Source: Agrypnia vestita | Lineage: Eukaryota > Arthropoda > Insecta > Trichoptera > Phryganeidae | Direction: 5' to 3' | Assembly (NCBI GenBank): GCA_016648135.1 | Contig: JADDOH010005024.1 | Coordinates: forward strand, 62,001 to 126,000 | Length of the DNA: 64,000 bases | Part shown: piece by piece, positions 23,370-35,259 of the stretch | Position numbering within the stretch: position 1 is the first letter of the stretch | Layout of the letters: every line of letters begins with the position of its first letter | The notes under the pieces: model-generated | The model's database searches: none | Told to the model about the DNA's origin: nothing | What the model saw: only the letters and a program-made list of their open reading frames with translations | Made by a program: the position numbers and the translations under genes

Positions 23370-24830
23370 GTTTATGAGGGAGTCCTGCCGCAGGAGTGAG
23401 GAGGACGGGACCGAGATAAAGGAGGTAGAGAAAATAATGAGGGTGCGAAATTATTATGGATCGTGCTTCGAAAGACACACAAGAAGGAGGCGAGACGCCT
23501 CCTGTTTTCTGTATTTATTAAAAATATCCAGAAAATTCAAACCATGTTTTTTTCAATTCATTCAATTATTAACATAATATATACATGATTATCTAAGACA
23601 CCGTCTACATACGTAGATTATTCAACATTCTAATACTTTTTTATTTTTATTTTATTTTATTTTGGGAAACATACAGTACAATGTAATAAAAAATGATATA
23701 ATATCAAAAAAATATATATTTAGCATGACCAGTGAAGTTTCCTCGAAGCTGGTAAAAAAACTACCAAAGTAAAAAAAAGTGATAAAGAATATGTGACAAA
23801 TAATAAAAAATTCAAAGATTTAAATTATGTTAATGCATAAAATGGGAAGGGTGGGAAGAGGGAGGGAATGGGATTCAATTAAAGAAGTATTAAATTTATT
23901 TCAATAATCATAAATGAGATTACGGAGTTTCATTTTAAATAAAAGCAAATTGTCAATAAAAATGTCTAGATTATTTGTAGAATTTAACAGATTTTATTTT
24001 GAAGTGGAACGAGTTACAAAACAGTTTTTAAGTAGTTAGTCCTGCCAAAGTTTGGGTAAAATAAATTATTTGAACGCGTTGAGTATGTAGGACAGCTTAA
24101 ACCTATTTTCTCTAATGAATACACAGGACCAATCAAGACCAGAAGAGAGTTATGCCGTAGGAGCGAAGTAAACAGGACGAAGATAAAGAAAGCAAAGGAG
24201 ATAATAAGGATACGAAATTATTACCCTCGTAGCGCAGTGGGCATGACTAACTTCCTAACTCCGGGTTCGATTCCCGGTGAGATCACAATTTTATTATGTG
24301 ACTTACTCAAGCCTGGGTGTTTTGTGATGTATTTCGCTTCTGTAATTGGGCCTCCTGGCCTGTTGAAGCGTTTAAAAAAAAATTATGTATAGATCGTGTT
24401 CCGATGAATATTGAGATTTTGTGACACGTCTCCTGTTTTCTATATTTATTAAAAATATCAAGCAAATTCAACCCATGTTTTATTTCCAATTTATTCAATT
24501 AATTATGATCTGAGACACCGTCAACATAGATTGTTCCACATTCTAACACACAGGACCAATCAGGACCAGAAGAGAGTTCTGCCATAGGAGTGAACTAAAT
24601 AGGACGAAGATAAAGAAGGCAAAGGTAATAATAAGGATACGAAATTATTATAGATCGTGCTCTGAAAAACATTGTAATTTTGTCAGACACCTCCTGTTTT
24701 ACGTATTTAAAAAAATATCTAACAAATTCAAACCATGTTTTTTTTAAATTTATTTATTCGATAAATAATATATCATATACGCGATTACCCAATATACCAT
24801 CTACATGGATTGTTTCACATTCCAATACAC
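23370..24830. repeat. About 280-bp unit repeated three times, middle copy split by a SINE
   Basis: Copies at about 23370-23640, 24118-24545 and 24549-24830. Shared words: ggatacgaaattatta, agatcgtg, cctcctgtttt, aaaatatc then caaattcaa, agacaccgtc then acatagattg. The second and third are adjacent; the first is separated by about 480 bp of AT-rich sequence. Confidence 0.78.
24222..24395 (+). mobile_element. tRNA-derived SINE, family B, copy 2, with target duplication
   Basis: ACCCTCGTAGCGCAGTGGGC holds a near-consensus box A (TAGCGCAGTGG) and CGGGTTCGATTCCCGG a perfect box B. It ends in an A-rich run. AATTAT flanks both sides. The neighbouring tandem copies read gaaattattatagatcgtg without interruption, showing the empty site. 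Confidence 0.82.
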
Positions 24831-25045
24831 AGGACCAATCTTCCGATGGTTATGCCAATTGGAAGAGCTACCGCTATGTTGAACAATATCGCTTCGGCTA
24901 TTGATTTGTTCCATGTCCCCCAAGGGGCTTTATAAAGCAGTATTCTCCTACAACTTTGATAGAAGTTCTTCCAACAGGCATAGCCATCGGCAGGTTGGTC
25001 CCGTATATTGGAATGTGAAACAATCTACGCTGACGCTGTCTAAGG
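24794..25045. repeat. Imperfect inverted repeat, about 80-bp arms
   Basis: tggattgtttcacattccaa, then aggaccaatcttccgatggt on the left, and catagccatcggcaggttgg, then tattggaatgtgaaacaatc on the right, are inverted copies around an 85-bp loop. The left arm includes the end of the third 280-bp unit. Confidence 0.75.
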
Positions 25046-25049
25046 TAAT

Positions 25050-25650
25050 TATGATAATATGTAATTAAATACACTTTGTTTCTTCCTTCATTTCTTCTAG
25101 TATTTAAGCTACTGCAGTCAAGGATGGCCATAACATAAATATTGAGAGTTAGCACATTAAATAAAAGACTCAAATAGTATATTGAACATATTTGAGTGAT
25201 GAGCAATCAATATAATGTAAAGAAAATTGTAAAGGTGTCTTTACTTTAAAAATTAAAATTAGAAACCATATAACTAAAAATACGTGTTCGCTTCAAAAAT
25301 AGGTATATCAAATAGGTAAAACTTAGTTCTATTCGAAAGAAAATTTTCTGCTCTACAAGAGATGTTTGCTTTTAGGATATATATTTTTTTTAATTACAGG
25401 CCTTCAAAATGGAATATTAAATGGATTAAAGTGAGCACTTTCGACACCTTCTGTTCGAATGACCAATTCTTTGGTCAAATTAATACAGTCGTCGAGGATT
25501 ACTATTTTATAATTTATTGATTTCGATAATTTAGAGAAAACATAGCCTATAAATTTATTGGAAATCTAGATACAATAAATAGTATTAATTAACTCGTGTA
25601 AAACCTTCCGCAGTGATAGCACTGCAGTTCATACAAAAACCTTGCGCAAC
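25050..25650. other. AT-rich intergenic DNA, nothing recognised
   Basis: Simple AT-rich sequence between the inverted repeat and a 10620-type repeat copy; a 102-residue minus frame ending here shows no motif. Confidence 0.4.
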
Positions 25651-25835
25651 TAGTTACCCCTTCCTCTTCCACTGATATATTTTTCATGAAAATCTGTACC
25701 GTTCGACCGATTGGACTCAAAATTCGCAAATATTCTTTAGTTAGGACGGCGCGTTAAACAGTTCGGTGACATTTTTCCCTTTTATTTTACCTTTTATCCT
25801 CCCGCTGATATTCTTTCGATGCTGCAAATAATATA
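25650..25835. repeat. Copy of the 10620-type repeat
   Basis: ccgttcgaccgattggactc, aaaattcgcaaa, attctttag and gttcggtgacatttt follow the same order as at 10620-10945. Confidence 0.55.
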
Positions 25836-26339
25836 ACCCTTATTCGATCGAACCTGTGTTTTACACCTCACAATAGGTCTTTTAAAAAATCCTTACCCGT
25901 GACATAATCTCGTGTGTTTGGTATGTTACAGCTAGATATAGTATATAATACCTATATATAATATATATTTTATTATATATATATAGTGTAAATTCAACTG
26001 TTGATTTTTTATCACTGAAAAACAAGTAACGTTCTATTACGTTGAGTATTGAGTTAAATAAGTTGGGAAACTTTGATTTTATTTTCCTTAATGCTTTAAT
26101 TCTTTTCTTATAAATAATGTACAACAATAGTAAACGAGAACAAGGAAATTGATTATCTGCGTAGCAGATTAACCGAAGGAGTAAAAAAAATTCATGATTT
26201 CATATCTAAATATTATTTAAAATACAAACAGGATACTTGGGAGATGTGTTCGCATGCATTAAGTATTTACATTTTATGCAATCTATTTTTACTGTTTTTT
26301 TTACTGTATTTTTACTGTAATGCCAGAGTGTTAGAAATT

Positions 26340-26690
26340 AATATAAACCACTGCCAGATTTTAGGTCTACTATAAAGCACCTCTAATAAACAATCAAATC
26401 AATTTTCCATACAGCCCTTTGTTCAATTTTCAACTTTCACAAAAGATTTGGTAAAACCCACTTTGGACCCTGTCCCCTCTCACTCCTTCTCCCTCATAGA
26501 TTCCTGGTCGTTCTGTAGGTAAGTTAGTGCATGCTAGACTTTGACAAGATTAACATGCATGTGATATATATTGGTGAAAGGTTAACAATACTATGGTTGG
26601 TTATAGTGTAGTGTTGGTGCTGATGAAGAGACGGGTACTCTCGAAACCGGTAGACCTAAAATCTGGTAGTGTTTTATACTAATTTAACTA
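26340..26690. repeat. Retroelement ends in inverted orientation
   Basis: ataaaccactgccagatttt then aggtcta at 26343-26372 is the inverse of tagacctaaaatctggtagt then gttttata at 26651-26680. The right end carries a plus-strand hammerhead-like motif. A related end lies at 30960-31100 on the minus strand. Confidence 0.72.
26616..26657 (+). ncRNA. Hammerhead-ribozyme-like motif b
   Basis: CTGATGA core, extra A, stem II GAGA/TCTC, GAAA, ACCGGT, A at the cleavage position, then GACC pairing with GGUG with one mismatch at the innermost base pair. Slightly decayed relative to motif e of the same family. Confidence 0.45.
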
Positions 26691-26699
26691 ACACTGTTA

Positions 26700-27700
26700 C
26701 AATTTATAACCACAATGGTAGTGCTTTAAAGATAAAAAAATTAATAAACTTTAATGCAATAAGACTTTTTTTCCTTAAATGATGGAGGTTAAGAAGTACA
26801 ATATTTTCAATAAATATTGTGTGATATACTTATATATAGGTACATCCATAAACAGTATTTTTCCAATCTAGATATCGCAATTACTGACAGAGATATTGAA
26901 GAAACCTTTTGTTGAAACAAAATATCATAAAAGAAGAAGAAGAAGTGGTAGAAAAATATAAATAATAAAAATTAAGCCTACTTGTAAAAAAACTTTGTAA
27001 AACAGACAAAAAACGATAATGACAAAAAGGGGATATTAGACCTTATACGCTTTACGTATTTTTTTAAAGTGTATAAAAGTATAAAACAAACAATATCTAC
27101 ACTACCGCACCCAAACTAATTCGTACATTATATCTTCCCTTCTACTCCCGTCCCACATTCCCCTCCATCCTCTCCAATCGCTATTAAAGTAAGTTAAAGT
27201 AAATTATTATATTCAGTGGAAAATTTGTAATTGCCATAATTTTAAAAACCATTATTTCATATTTTTAAGATTGTTGTTTTGTTGTTTATTTTCCCCAAAA
27301 TAAAATAAATAAATAAAAAGGGCAAACAAACAAACTTTCAAACATATATCGCGAAATAGTAATTAATATATCAACACCCTATATAAGTCGGTAGCCTGTA
27401 CCGATGGACTTAAATATGTGAGAAGTACACTGAATACCAACCCGTAGCAACCAATATACGAGTACAGATCCAAGATTGAATCCTAAGTCGCGGAAAGTTA
27501 TCCAATTTAAACTAGTTGGCGCCGATTGGCTTTCCAAAGCCTAAGCGCCCTCCGTTGGCACATTTAGCTGCACACTTGCTTATCATCGCTCCCACACGGT
27601 GAAACATCTTCACGAGAGATGGCTTTATGTCCATAAATTAATCAAATGAGAAGCGCAATGAAGCGTGTCACGGCTGAGGCATACATCATGCACCCACTAT
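26700..27700. other. AT-rich intergenic DNA with a GC-richer patch
   Basis: 27460-27690 is less AT-rich (gttggcgccgattggctttc) but carries no recognisable frame; the rest is low complexity. Confidence 0.35.
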
Positions 27701-27704
27701 CAAA

Positions 27705-27811
27705 TGAGGGGTATGCAAGCGAAGGCAGCAATATCCGAAAAATTAAAAAAATGTTTTGTAAGATTTTGAATCGAGATTTTATAGAAAATACAGCTCTATC
27801 CTTTCCAAATT
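27705..27811. mobile_element. MITE with TATAAAAG-type ends, copy 3 (left end only)
   Basis: TGAGGGGTATGCAAGCGAAG followed by GGCAGCAATATCC and then the same internal words as copy 1 (aaaaaaatgtttt, gagattttata, gctctatcctttcc). The right half is missing; Helitron-like sequence begins at about 27822. Confidence 0.55.
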
Positions 27812-27821
27812 AATTTTCCAA

Positions 27822-27960
27822 TCTAAATATAATAATTTTGTCTGGCTGTTGGTCTATCTGTTCCCGTAACTTCATGTCAAGTTCGTAATTTCGTCCGAAT
27901 TCACGGCTTAAAAAAAAAAGAATTAGAAGGATGGGGCTTGATCACTAGTCACGTGCATAA
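27822..27960 (+). mobile_element. Helitron 5' fragment
   Basis: TCTAAATATAATAATTTTGT, then ctgttcccgtaacttcatgt and gtccgaattcacggctt, matching the 5' and middle of the Helitron family. The 3' hairpin and CTAG are missing. Confidence 0.5.
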
Positions 27961-28195
27961 CTACCAGAAAAATATAATTTACTTTGTCCAACACGATAGC
28001 AGATCTTGTTGGTTTAAACTGGAATATATAATTGTGAGTTTTATTATAATTTTCAAAGGTAATTATTTTCTACACTAGAATTACAAAAATCAAAGTTAAC
28101 CTTACATTTTTTTACTTTGTTTTCACCACTTTAATAAATATAAGTATAAATCAACATGTTTCGAGAACGATGTACAATTATTATTAGCACATCTA

Positions 28196-28448
28196 CTAGC
28201 TAGTACCCCGTCAAAAATGACGGAACATTGGTTCGCGTCTTTGATAAGCCCTAGTGTATATTTATAGCATCTTTTACAGGCGACCATAGTAGTATGCGTA
28301 GAACGGCCGTTTCGGGTTTGCTGGCCCGGGGTTCAAGCCCCATCTCCGGCCATTTTTTAATCAGTGAATTCAAACGAAATTACGGATGTTACACGAAGTT
28401 ACGAGGACAGACAGACGGACGGATGGACAGACAACGAAACTATTATGA
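28196..28448 (-). mobile_element. Short non-autonomous Helitron, minus strand
   Basis: On the minus strand it begins TCATAATAGTTTCGTTGTCT and ends with hairpin CCGTCA-TTTT-TGACGG, then GGTACTAGCTAG followed by T. It lies inside a hammerhead-bearing retroelement end: ttcgagaacgatgt and acatcgttctcgaa flank it. Confidence 0.72.
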
Positions 28449-28679
28449 ACATCGTTCTCGAAACATGTTGGTGAAAAAAAAGTTATTTTGATTTTATTTC
28501 ATAAAATTAATATGTCACCACAAAGTGTTAACCTTTCTCCGGCAGAACAACTGTTTTTGGAAAAATTAATCACATTTTTTCCTTCTCTTAGTTGGTGTAA
28601 TACTCGACATCTCACTACCTACCAAAAATATGTTATTATTGAAAAAATAAAACTTAGTTTATTTTGTTTAATGTTATGA

Positions 28680-28870
28680 ACTGGTATAAGAGTTCCTCTA
28701 CACGTCAGGGAGGCTCTCCCCGTCCAGGATGAGGCGGGGGTTGTTGAGAGGGGTAATCCGAGTTTTAAGAAGGCCGGGTTCTAAGTGGGAATCCCGGGAA
28801 GTCGTTCCCCATCCGTGGGGTCTTGCGCTTGGGCGATTTTGAAAAACGATTTTTTCTCACGCGACCGATG
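28680..28870. other. GC-rich island, unrecognised
   Basis: cgtccaggatgaggcggggg, then cgggttctaagtggg and ccgtggggtcttgcgc stand out from the AT-rich flanks. Probably part of a TE with its ends lost; no protein could be assigned. Confidence 0.3.
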
Positions 28871-29099
28871 TTTGTGTATTCGCTAGGTGAGCTTTCTACA
28901 TATTTCCTGCCTTTAATCTAAAGAGCAGTCAGTGATGCATATTTCCCACCAGTTGACTAACAAGCTCCAAATCTATTTAAAAAAATTCATGTACTAATAA
29001 AGTCGTTGCTTGTATTATCGTTTAAATGTAATATATCATATACCTAAATATATTTATTATTATACTTTGGTAGAAAGCAATAACTTTGTGGTTTGACAT

Positions 29100-29450
29100 A
29101 TTAAAATAAATAGTTTTCTTTGTATTAAACCACGATTTATTGTTGTGCCAACCGGTTTCGCTTAAACTTAAGCTTCATCAGAGCAACTTAATAACTAAAC
29201 AATAAATACAAAGCAGTGCACTTATATATACAAAATGAGGGAGACAAAATATAAAATTACATAGAAAATTTGTCTTTTTTGTTTCCCTCATTATGTATAT
29301 ATAAGTGCACTGCTTTGTATTTATTGTTTAGTTATTAAGTTGCTCTGATGAAGCTTAAGTTTAAGGTTTAAACCGGTTTAAGTTTAAGTTTAAACCGGTT
29401 GGCACAACAATAAATCGTGGTTTAATACAAAGAAAAGTGTTTTTATTTAT
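29100..29450. repeat. Near-perfect inverted repeat, about 150-bp arms, hammerhead-like motif in each
   Basis: The left arm runs tttctttgtattaaaccacg to gcactgctttgtatttattg when reversed. The right arm repeats it with one change: the segment after CTGATGA is expanded (ttaagtttaaaccggttt repeated). The spacer is about 40 bp. Consistent with two retroelement ends inserted head to head. Confidence 0.88.
29142..29187 (-). ncRNA. Hammerhead-ribozyme-like motif d
   Basis: Minus strand: CTGATGA core, extra A, perfect stem II GCTTAA/TTAAGC, GAAA, palindromic ACCGGT, U at the cleavage position, stem I UGCU/GGCA including one G-U pair. The mirrored copy at 29344-29408 has an expanded stem II and has lost GAAA. 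Confidence 0.5.
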
Positions 29451-29843
29451 TTTAATATTTATTATTCATGAGTATGTGTTTACTGCCGTGTAGTTATGGC
29501 AATTTTGCGAAGTTGTTGCTATTTCTCAGTTATACTACTTAATATAATTGAATGATCAGACATAATTTTTGATTTGAATTAAAAAACCTAAGAATTAATA
29601 TAATAACCCGTTCCATACAAGTCATTATTCAGTTCATTAAAATATCATTAGTGTTTGTACAAAGTTGTTTCTTAGAATATTGACAAATTACAAAAACGTA
29701 CTTAAGTTCTTTAGCTGCTCCTTTTAATATTTTTCATTTAAATATAAGTTATTCAGTGTAAAATAGTTAGATTTATAAGGCGAAACGAGTCTCATAAAAA
29801 TTGAGCAACATGAAAATAAAAATAGGTATTTCTATTTTCATAT

Positions 29844-30441
29844 TGTAACGAGATGCTAAAAATAATTAAGGCACTGTCCGAACCCCTACGTCACTTGTTA
29901 TAACACTTTCGAAGAATCGAGAACGACCTATAACAATCTAGAGTGATCTACAATCTTTAGGAAACATCTATAATCGTCTAGAAATGCCTGGTTCAACCGA
30001 GAAGCAACGAGAACTTTTTAGAAAGTACAAAAATGTCAGCATTTTCTGGTATAAACACGGCGCCGGCCGAGGCGCAGTAGTTGTCATATTGAGTTAGTTC
30101 GGTGCGGAATCGACCGCGAAGTAGGCGCAAGACGACGCTCTATGTAGCCAGTCGTGAAGGAATCTAAGCGATAAATAAAGTGAATAATCGAGCGAAGTAC
30201 CTAACTGGCTAAAGAAATAAGTGATAAATATTGCGTGCAAGGACTGGATGGAATGTTCTGGAGATTGTTTAATACGTGTTACCCAGCGATAATTGAGTGT
30301 TAATTTATGAGTGATACACTGCGAAAAAGTATGCGTTTTAAGTGACTTTGTACGTTCAATAGTTTATTAATTATTAATTAATAAATCGCTAATTAATTTC
30401 TAGTATTTTCATTCATTCCTCCCTAGCCAGGATACGTGACA
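29844..30441 (+). mobile_element. Solo LTR, copy 2
   Basis: Begins TGTAACGAGATGCTAAAA and ends CAGGATACGTGACA, flanked by ATAT (29840-29843, 30442-30445). A TATA-like GGTATAAACACGG lies at about 30048. The tail ctaattaatttctagtattt then tcattcattcctccc matches the minus-strand copy at 1657. GAAtgTTCtgGAG at 30251 is a heat-shock-like triplet. Confidence 0.78.
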
Positions 30442-30981
30442 ATATGTGTGATTATGTAGTTCTACAAATTTTCTTCCGAAACAATATAATTTGTGACATA
30501 TTATGCTATTATTGTGTGGATTGTATTGTACTATGCACTTCGTATTTATAATGTAAAAAAAGTACATATATGTATACACATAATAAAAATATGTGGTATG
30601 CGGTAGAAGACATTGTAAATATAAGTACGTAAACTGAACCAATTTATTTATGCATGTACTGTATTGCACCAAAAGTAAATAAATAAGTCATCATCGTGGC
30701 CTCACAGCCCGGTCTTGGGTCGCCAGACGGCCTTGTAGAGTAGGTTGTGGGTCCCTCCGGACCCCAACTAGCCTGGAATATTCCTTGTACCGCTCCTCCT
30801 CCTTTTGAAAACTGTTTCATCCGAGTCAGACACCCAGTTCACGGAAGTCGTCGGACTTTAGTTATCTTATCTTAGAGCTCATGATCAGCGAGATTTTATA
30901 TTATTTTTAAAATTTAAACTTTGTCGTTAGACATTATAACACGATGTTAGTAAAATTAGTAAAAACCACTACCAGATTTTA

Positions 30982-31023
30982 GGTCTAGCGGTTTCGAGAC
31001 GTACCCGTTTCTTCGTCAGGACC
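30982..31023 (-). ncRNA. Hammerhead-ribozyme-like motif e
   Basis: Minus strand: stem I GGTC/GACC is fully paired, the core is CTGACGA with one extra A, then a weak stem II (starting GA, ending TC) and GAAA. Stem III is ACCGCT, one change from the palindrome ACCGGT, so its pairing is lost. Confidence 0.42.
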
Positions 31024-31529
31024 AACACTACGCTACTACGTTCACAACACTATACACCACAACCATAGTAGTGTTAAACTTTCACCAATATTTATTACAT
31101 GTGTGTTAATCTTGTCATGGACTAGCATGCAACTAAATAGTGTGCATAATCCAAAACACTGCATTAAGTGCAGATACTACGGCGAGTCAAAAATTATCAA
31201 CACTTTTGCCATATCACACATACTGCGCATGCGTGCTTAGAGTTGGTACGACTGCGGTCACAGTATAACTAAATTTGATCCAGGTCGCGTTATTTTCCTT
31301 CCGACTATTACAATGTCAACATTTCCGCTCCGCCAGCAGTTTGCACTAAGGGGGAACAACTGAGTTGAGGACATGAAAGAAGTTGAAATTCAACCGAAGA
31401 AGGAGCAGGACGTCTATCAACATCCATCATGGACGATGAAATTCAGCAAGTTTGAGAGATGGTTCTAGCGAATAGATGAAATATCGGTGCGGTAGCGTCT
31501 TCTTAGAATGTAGAACTCATGATTCTGCA

Positions 31530-31800
31530 CATCAAATTAATAGCAAGCTTGGCTTTCGTAAAGTCTGTATGGATTCCCACTTGCAGAAAGCATACTTTTT
31601 GAACAAAATTATTGCAAATAGTGATGTACATACATATAACACCCGAAATAGGAATAGAATAATATTATAGAATGTAAGAGGTGTAAAAATATACGATGAG
31701 ATGCCAAAAAACATGAAGATTATAAATAAGATGAATGAATTAAAAAAAAAATGCTATAATTATTGTAAAAATTGTATAGAATTGTAGAGCATAAGATGTA
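31530..31800 (+). pseudogene. Non-LTR retrotransposon C-terminal remnant
   Basis: Plus strand: SHLQKAYFLNKIIANSDVHT, YNTRNRNRIIL, stop, then VRGVKIYDEMPKNMKIINKM, ending KKKCYNYCKNC. Order and spacing match LINE RT C-termini and are similar to 37010-37470, probably the same family. Confidence 0.58.
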
Positions 31801-31829
31801 TTATTAATTATAGATTGTACCATAGATTA

Positions 31830-33200
31830 GACTAGATATAAATGTAAATATGTAGGTTGTTATTGATAGTATATTAGTATTAAATTTAAGAATTAATGTG
31901 TTAAATACTAGTTAATATACAAACTGTAATATTAACTAACTTAAGATATAAAAAAGCAGTGCATAAGTGGCTTTGCGGCTAACCAAAAACCTACTTACGA
32001 ATGCAGAATACGCAAGATTGTGGACCGCTGAACCAAATGTATTGACAAGGGAGACTATGTGGAAAATAATGTACATTTTGAACCCCTTGTTTATATGTGA
32101 AAATGATGTACATATTGAACATTTGTATAACTATTACAAAACGTAAAGTGTAGATATGTTTTTACTTGCCCTCGTACTAAGGAAACATGCTTTTTAGTAC
32201 ACGTTTACAAAGTTTACAAAATAGACTTATCTGTCGCAATATATCAAAAAATATAATATTACAGGTACATTATTTTTCGATGTTTGGGGGGATAAAAAGC
32301 ATTTTTATCTAGTTAAATAATGAGTCGCTAATCCCGCCAGCACATACTTAAGAGAAATTCAATTTCCGCTTTCCGAAACAATTAAATAATACAAGAAATT
32401 CTATTTTTATTATTTTCATTTGTGTAGCTGCCGGCTAGGAGAGCGACCCGCTGAATTGCATTATTAATTGAAACGGATTTTCCACTTTGTGGACTAAGCT
32501 CTTTCTTTTATCCAGTAACCAATTAAAAACAATGCATAAATTTATCGATAACTATTTTGATAATATGGATATGGAGAAGCCAAACTAACATATTAAATGA
32601 AATATTATCAAAAACTATTTATTTTTGAATTTCATGTGGTTGAAAAGTTCGGGAGTGAATACAATATATCGATTACAATTTACAATTATCTTTTTCTATG
32701 AATAAAAAGTGTTTTAAAAACATCAAAAACGTAAAAAAAATTGCAATTTAAATTTATTAATATTTAATTTGTGTTAATTATTTTAGTAAAGTTTTTTCAT
32801 CATAATGCTGGATATATTCTGCGTATATATAAATATTCAGAAACTATTGATTATTTCTAAGACATTGAAAAATAATTTTTTGGCTGCGTCCTGTCGATAA
32901 ATGTTTTTATTTTCTTAATTACTGTATAAAAAATAATGTTCAGCTTATTACTTTTACATAGGAACAAGGGTTCTATCTTAGATATCGTCTTTAAAAGATT
33001 GTTGTCTTGCTTATACATTCTGATATAAATTAATAATAAAAACTGAATACTCATTTGCAGTGAATGTCCAGCCTTAAACAAAAAAGTGTATTGATAAATC
33101 AATCAAAAATGTAAATTTTTATGTGTATATTTGAAATCATACTAATTTTGAAAACGGAATAATGTTTTTATTTTAAGAAAAAATATTTTAATTTTTTTGT
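31830..33200. other. AT-rich intergenic DNA, no gene recognised
   Basis: Long AT-rich stretch with no terminal repeats identified; incidental frames below 90 residues show no motif. Confidence 0.4.
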
Positions 33201-33290
33201 TTGAAAAAAAATTACCATTAAAAGTTACACAAAGTTACGGAGACAGACAGACAGACAACGAAATTATAGTAATTGGGATGAAAACTGAAT
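33200..33290 (-). mobile_element. Helitron 5' end fragment, head to head with the next element
   Basis: Read on the minus strand: attactataatttcgttgtc, then tgtctgtctgtctccgtaac and tttgtgtaac, the standard 5' segment of this Helitron family. It points away from the element at 33295, leaving two 5' ends a few bases apart. Confidence 0.5.
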
Positions 33291-33294
33291 GAGA

Positions 33295-33537
33295 TCAGCT
33301 ACATCATACATAATAATTTCGTTGTCTGTCCATCTGTCTGTCCCTGTAACGTCGTGTAACGTCCATAATTTCGTTCGAATTCACGGCTAAAAACAGCCAG
33401 AGATGGGACTTGTATCCCGGACCACCAAACCCGAACCGGCCGCCTCTCCGTAGACCGCCAAAGAGATGCTATAAATATATACTAGTGCTTAGCAATGACA
33501 CGAACCAATGAAGTCATTTTTGAAGGGTTACAGCTAG
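33295..33537 (+). mobile_element. Short non-autonomous Helitron, plus strand
   Basis: Starts TCAGCTACATCATACATAAT after an A; ends GGGTTACAGCTAG followed by T, with a decayed hairpin (TCATTTTTGA). Shares the CATAATAATTTCGTTGTCTG head and ACCCGAACCGGCCG core with the elements at 17213 and 28196. Confidence 0.68.
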
Positions 33538-33914
33538 TACATTACATACTGATTTTGAAAACGGATCAATATCATATATCAATATCATATATTGGATAAA
33601 ATCAGCTATTGGATTCTATGTATTTACGGTTACGAAAGGAAATTCAAAATAAGTATTATTGTGGATTATTGTTTATCCTAGGATATAAATCAACTAAGTG
33701 CAGCTATACAAAGAGAAAAGCTGTGCATTACTGAAGATTCTAAGAAACAAATATTAATTAAATAATCCTTACCTTATAAAAAAGACGATTTAAAAATATA
33801 GCCGTAATCCATGGCTACGGCTAGAGTTTTACGGCATTTTATTTTAGATTGTTTCTGTATACAAATTCGTGTTCTCGTGTATACAACAATCAACGGTTCT
33901 CCTATTTTACCGAC

Positions 33915-34320
33915 TTGAGGATGTTGTCCATCTTAATCCATCTTAAACTCTTTCGCCCCATCGGCCTTGAGTTCAGCAGAGACTTTGGTGCTTGATGCTC
34001 GGTCATTCTCTCCGCATGACCCAGCCACCTTCCTTCCAAGTCTTCCCACTTTTATAAATTTGGTGACGTTTAGCTCCTTAAACAGAGTATAGGGCTTATT
34101 GTTGTGACGTCTGCGCCAAAGTCCATTTTCTAGAACCGGTCAAAAGATACGCCTCAAAATTTTCCTTTCAAAAATGTCCAGCGCTCGCTCATTCCTATTA
34201 GTCAGTACCCACGTCTCAGCTGCGTATGTGAGCACTGGTCTACTAAGCCTTTTTGTACACTAATATCTTAGTGTTTCTGGACAGCAGTCTGGATTTTATC
34301 TGCTTTTGTAGGCGGAAAAA
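33915..34320 (-). pseudogene. RTE-like retrotransposon fragment, copy 3 (frameshifted)
   Basis: Nucleotide-level repeat of 4003-4410: cattctctccgcatgaccca, gtccattttctagaaccggt and cacgtctcagctgcgta all recur. Indels near 33940 and 34035 break the frame. Confidence 0.7.
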
Positions 34321-34970
34321 ACAGCGATTTGCTTTCACAATGCGCTTCTGGACCTCCTCTGCGGTATTTATTGTCTTCAAACCATTATACTTCATTAAAA
34401 CGCAAATTCAATTGGGGTCACTCTGTACCCCGCTTCGTCCCCCGAAGGTTAAGCTGTGAGGTCCGCAGATTTACCGCCCGGTCGTCAAATACCTACTGCG
34501 CAGCTGTACAAAGTTCGAGAAATACTATCTTTGAGTATAGGAACGATACACTTATTTAACATGCAGCTATCCAGTGAAGTCCCCAATCAAATTATCCACC
34601 GGTTCGTCAAAATTAGTAACAAATTTTCTTTGCATATCTTTCTGCGTTTCAATCGTAGAGAAATTTATGCATTTCACTGGAGGTTAATTTCCTTTGAAAT
34701 ATGTATGTATGATTGCTTTAAACACTAGTTTATAATATAAAAACATAATGTTATAACAGCTAAAAAGTATTTTTATGGTTATCATAAATGCAAGACATTG
34801 GTAAAAATATAAAGTAAACCTATAAATTAAGACACACTTTTAGTCTCTAATATTTCTCTTCCGTTTTCTAATTCTTCTTCTAATCCATTTTTCTTTTGGT
34901 TGTTTAGAATTAAGACGATGCGATATTTCATAGAAAAAAACTAACCCATAAAAACCATGTTTTTATTATA
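34320..34970. other. No gene recognised
   Basis: Several overlapping short plus-strand frames (34253-34728) follow the RTE-like copy; the first 150 bp may be more of that element on the opposite strand. The rest is unassigned. Confidence 0.35.
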
Positions 34971-34972
34971 CT

Positions 34973-35259
34973 CCCTTTCTCATCGAATCATTCGTGCCTA
35001 CTGCACGCGTCGGGGTCATTACTCATTTGTATTGATTTCAATTTGAAAAAACCATTAAAATTTCGAAAATTCCAAAATTATACTATGATTATTAAAAAAA
35101 TTTAAACGAAATTTGTTACATCATTTTTATCGTCGCCACGAGTCTGCCTGCAAAGTTTCAGCTCGATTGGATCACGGGAAAAGGGTTAAAAATCGATCCA
35201 AAGTTTTTCCGGCAGACAACAAACCGCAGACGCCACGAGTTAAAAGAAAGGGAGTAAAA
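34973..35259. mobile_element. MITE-like repeat with CTCCCTTTCT ends, copy 1
   Basis: Begins tactccctttct and ends agaaagggagta, an inverted terminal match. Internal words cgtcgccacgagtctgcctg and aagtttcagctcgattgg recur in opposite orientation at 58803-59088. No ORF. Confidence 0.55.

Noticed and set aside
31170..31460. Possible mariner 5' end (ggcgagtcaaaaattatcaa, then a short MSTFPLRQQF frame)
   Set aside because: Only one end is suggested, no matching inverted end or transposase motif was found.
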